Positions 42,071 to 44,575 of a stretch of 44,575 bases of DNA are shown in pieces. The notes under the pieces were generated by a model that worked only from the letters and a program-made list of their open reading frames with translations, was not told the origin of the DNA and did not search any database. This DNA comes from Actinomycetes bacterium. GTDB lineage: Bacteria > Actinomycetota > Acidimicrobiia > Acidimicrobiales > JABEUL01. Numbering within the stretch: the stretch's first letter is position 1; the number at the start of each line of letters is the position of its first letter. The position numbers and the translations under genes are program-made. The stretch spans positions 1 through 44,575 of the forward strand of contig JAJYFT010000007.1 in NCBI GenBank assembly GCA_021790815.1, read 5' to 3'.

Positions 42071-44575
42071 GACAGAGCTTAAACTTCTTCCCACTCCCAC
42101 ACCAACATGGCTCGTTTCTTCCGATCTTTTCCTGAGCAGTTTTCACTACTTGTTGAACCTGCCGATCATCTCCAACACTAGAATCCGAATCCATTTGTAA
42201 AGATCCTGACATATCTGCAACAGTTGAAGTAAAATCTGACGGGTCATCAGCAGCAACATACGTTGCTTGAGACAGGTCTGGTTGAGTAGGCTCATTTACC
42301 AAAATTTGAATATGCATTAAATACTTGAGAAAATCATCCTCGATTTCATCCATAAGCTGCCCAAAAAGCTCGAATCCTTCCTTTTGCCACGCAACTAATG
42401 GGTCCTGCTGACCCATTTGACGAAATCCAATTCCCTCCTTTAGGTAATCCATTTCAGCTAAGTGTTCCCGCCATTTTTGATCAATAATTTGAAGCATAAT
42501 GTCTCGTTCTACCTGACGAAAATCTACCCCATTGTCTTCGAACTCATTTTCTCTGGCATCATAGTGAGATAGCGCCTCTGCTTCAAGACTCATAATGAGT
42601 TGGTCGACGCTACTAGCTTTATGCAAATCCTCTACAACAAAATTAGATGGATAGTACTGTTTAATTGCAATTAGTAGGTCATCAAGCTCCCACTCTTCCT
42701 CAAAATTAGATGAACAGTAAAGTCTGACAGTAGATTCGACTATTTCAGAAATTAGCTCTTGTGATCTTTGCTTTAAGTCTTCGCCCTCTAAAATCTGGTC
42801 TCGCCTTGCATAGATTACTTTTCTTTGCTCATTCATTACGTCATCGTACTTGAGCAACTCTTTTCTTATCTCAGAGTTCTTACTTTCTACAGTATTCTGC
42901 GCTCTTTCAATTGCTTTCGTAATTAGTTTGGACTCAATTGGAAGATCATCAGGAAGTCCCCTGTCAATTACCCTTCCAATTGCACCAGCTGCGAATATGC
43001 GGAGCAAATCGTCCTCTACAGACAGATAAAACCTGCTTTCCCCTGGATCACCTTGTCGTCCAGATCGGCCACGTAACTGATTATCAATTCGTCTACTCTC
43101 ATGACGTTCGGAACCTAAAACATAGAGACCTCCTGCATTAATTACTTTTTCCTGTAGTAATTCGCACTCCTTTTTATGCTGCGATAAAAGTTCTTTATAT
43201 TTCGTAGCTCCTTCATCAGTACTTAGATCAATTCCAAGCGCTATTACGTCACGCTTTGCTAGACCCTCTGGATTACCTCCAAGAATTATGTCAACCCCTC
43301 TACCTGCCATATTCGTAGCGACGGTCACTGCACTAGGTCTACCCGCCTGGGACACTATTTCGGCCTCCCTGAAGTGTTGCTTAGCATTTAATACTTCATG
43401 AGGGATACCTTGTTTTACTAAAAGTTCAGAAAGTTGCTCGGACTTAGCAACTGATGCAGTTCCAACTAAAACAGGCTGGCCATTATCAAATCGCTCAACA
43501 ATATCCGATACAACTGCATTAAACTTCGCCTGTTCGGTCTTGAAAACAACATCAGATCTATCAGTTCTATCTAATGGAAGATTCGTAGGAATTGGAACAA
43601 CTGCCATTGAGTAAGTATTTGCGAATTCACTGGCTTCGGTTTCAGCAGTTCCCGTCATGCCAGCAAGTTTTGTGTACATTCTAAAATAGTTTTGCAGCGT
43701 TACCGAAGCCCAAGTATGATTTTCCTCTTTTATCTTTACTCTTTCTTTTGCTTCTACTGCTTGATGTAAGCCTTCCTCCCATCTATTCGATTCAAGAATA
43801 CGACCTGTAAATTCATCTACTATCTTTACCTCACCATTCATCACAACATAGTCACGGTCACGAAGGTAGAGTTCCTTTGCTCGCAAAGCTTGTTTTAGAT
43901 GTAAAACGAGATTGCTTGATACTTGATCGTATAGATTTTCAATCCCAAGTGACTTTTCAACACGTTCAATCCCTTCATCAGTTGGAAGAACAAGCTTTTT
44001 TTCTTCGTCAATTTCATAGTCAATATCAGGCTTTAAACTTCTAGCAATAGCGGCAAATTGGTAATAAAGTTTTGCGCCTTCCTCAGATGGCCCTGATATT
44101 ATAAGCGGAGTCCTTGCCTCATCTATAAGAATTGAGTCAACTTCATCGACTATCGCGTAGTTGTGACCTCTTTGAAGTTTGTGCTCAAGCGCACGAACCA
44201 TATTATCTCTTAAGTAATCAAATCCGAATTCGCTGTTTGTGCCATAAGTAATGTCACAGTCGTAAGCCGCCTTTTTTACTTCAAATTCTGTAATTTGTGC
44301 AGAAATTCTTCCAACTGTCAACCCCATCCACCTATGTATTTGACCCATCCACTCCGAGTCTCTCTCGGCTAAGTAGTCATTCACTGTGATTAGATGGACA
44401 CCACCCCCAGTAAGGGCATTTAAATATACAGGCAAAGTGGAAACTAAGGTCTTACCTTCTCCAGTTTTCATCTCTGCAATCCATCCGAAATGCAGTGCCA
44501 TTCCACCCATGAGTTGAACATCATAGTGTCGTTGTCCGATAGTTCTGATCGACGCTTCACGAACAACTGCAAAAG
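42057..44575 (-). CDS. secA: Protein translocase ATPase SecA (N-terminal part outside window)
   Basis: Motor of Sec-dependent protein export. About 838 residues are visible; the reading frame is open to the window edge at 44575 and continues with FAVVREASIRTIGQRHYDVQ, so the start is beyond the window. Walker A region AEMKTGEGKT, DEVDSILIDEARTPLIISGP (Walker B and DEAD-like), GMTGTAETEASEF, VATNMAGRGVDI, LRGRSGRQGDPGESRFYLS and the C-terminal zinc motif EPCWCGSGKKFKLCHG are typical. The zinc motif supports SecB-type or ribosome/lipid interaction. The sequence looks complete over the visible part. It is the first gene of the prfB-ftsEX direction. Confidence 0.97.
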   Translation of the reverse strand, partial: FAVVREASIRTIGQRHYDVQLMGGMALHFGWIAEMKTGEGKTLVSTLPVYLNALTGGGVHLITVNDYLAERDSEWMGQIHRWMGLTVGRISAQITEFEVKKAAYDCDITYGTNSEFGFDYLRDNMVRALEHKLQRGHNYAIVDEVDSILIDEARTPLIISGPSEEGAKLYYQFAAIARSLKPDIDYEIDEEKKLVLPTDEGIERVEKSLGIENLYDQVSSNLVLHLKQALRAKELYLRDRDYVVMNGEVKIVDEFTGRILESNRWEEGLHQAVEAKERVKIKEENHTWASVTLQNYFRMYTKLAGMTGTAETEASEFANTYSMAVVPIPTNLPLDRTDRSDVVFKTEQAKFNAVVSDIVERFDNGQPVLVGTASVAKSEQLSELLVKQGIPHEVLNAKQHFREAEIVSQAGRPSAVTVATNMAGRGVDIILGGNPEGLAKRDVIALGIDLSTDEGATKYKELLSQHKKECELLQEKVINAGGLYVLGSERHESRRIDNQLRGRSGRQGDPGESRFYLSVEDDLLRIFAAGAIGRVIDRGLPDDLPIESKLITKAIERAQNTVESKNSEIRKELLKYDDVMNEQRKVIYARRDQILEGEDLKQRSQELISEIVESTVRLYCSSNFEEEWELDDLLIAIKQYYPSNFVVEDLHKASSVDQLIMSLEAEALSHYDARENEFEDNGVDFRQVERDIMLQIIDQKWREHLAEMDYLKEGIGFRQMGQQDPLVAWQKEGFELFGQLMDEIEDDFLKYLMHIQILVNEPTQPDLSQATYVAADDPSDFTSTVADMSGSLQMDSDSSVGDDRQVQQVVKTAQEKIGRNEPCWCGSGKKFKLCHGRN

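Noticed and set aside
1-44575. CRISPR arrays, tRNA or rRNA genes
   Set aside because: No regularly spaced repeats and no cloverleaf or T-loop sequences were noticed in reading the spacers.

Overview
The window looks like a chromosomal stretch of a low-GC actinobacterium, most likely a member of the Acidimicrobiia. This is inferred from gene content: a Pup-proteasome operon (mpa-dop-pup-prcB-prcA), a fused Kgd-type 2-oxoglutarate decarboxylase, tatC next to a HelY-type helicase, a UvrD2-type helicase, a DUF4193-type zinc-ribbon protein and trmI beside mpa. Codons and spacers are AT-rich, starts are often GTG or TTG, and several starts have no clear Shine-Dalgarno sequence.

Layout. 1-1300: the end of a secreted, cysteine-patterned propeller-like protein, then debris of IS30 and ISAzo13 family elements. 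1414-7140 (+): signal peptidase I, a small membrane/coiled-coil protein, TatA/B, TatC, a HelY-like helicase and a two-domain ThyX-like protein. 7141-7617: a gene-free region full of palindromes and repeats. 7618-9295 (+): an acidic DUF4193-type protein, a conserved unknown and a GNAT protein; a probable RNA-binding actinobacterial protein converges on them (9267-10511, -). 10561-15173 (+): an HtrA protease, DUF2752, DUF4190 and RDD membrane proteins (the last two with Pro/Gln/Gly/Tyr tails) and an orphan ABC-2 permease. 15226-20255 (-): the proteasome operon. 20461-22879: a ferredoxin, trmI, three tiny envelope-type genes and a hotdog thioesterase. 23003-23787: a wrecked IS607 element. 24022-30667: a TetR regulator, uvrD2 and kgd. 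30716-35810: xth, fabZ, an alpha/beta hydrolase and a divergent acyl-CoA dehydrogenase/acyl-CoA ligase pair. 35807-37884 (-): two related pilin-type genes and a sugar nucleotidyltransferase. 37885-39058: a gene-poor region with a lipoprotein relic. 39059-44575 (-): ftsX, ftsE, prfB and secA, the last running off the window.

How the genes fit together. Three protein-export functions occur (Tat, Sec ATPase, signal peptidase) with periplasmic quality control (HtrA). Regulated proteolysis is nearly complete: Pup already ends in Glu, so it needs no deamidation, but the Pup ligase pafA is not here. In Mycobacterium tuberculosis pafA-pafBC lies beside tatA-tatC-helY; here the gene before tat is lepB, and IS debris lies before that. 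No complete mobile element, CRISPR array, tRNA or rRNA was seen. Nothing reads as a complete new defence system. The most unusual items are an Ala instead of Gly before the catalytic Thr of PrcB, the ThyX-like protein with altered signature motifs, a pilin-type protein that keeps the pilin tail but has lost the prepilin head, an IS607 relic keeping only the tnpB 3' end, and the palindrome-rich spacer at 7139-7564.
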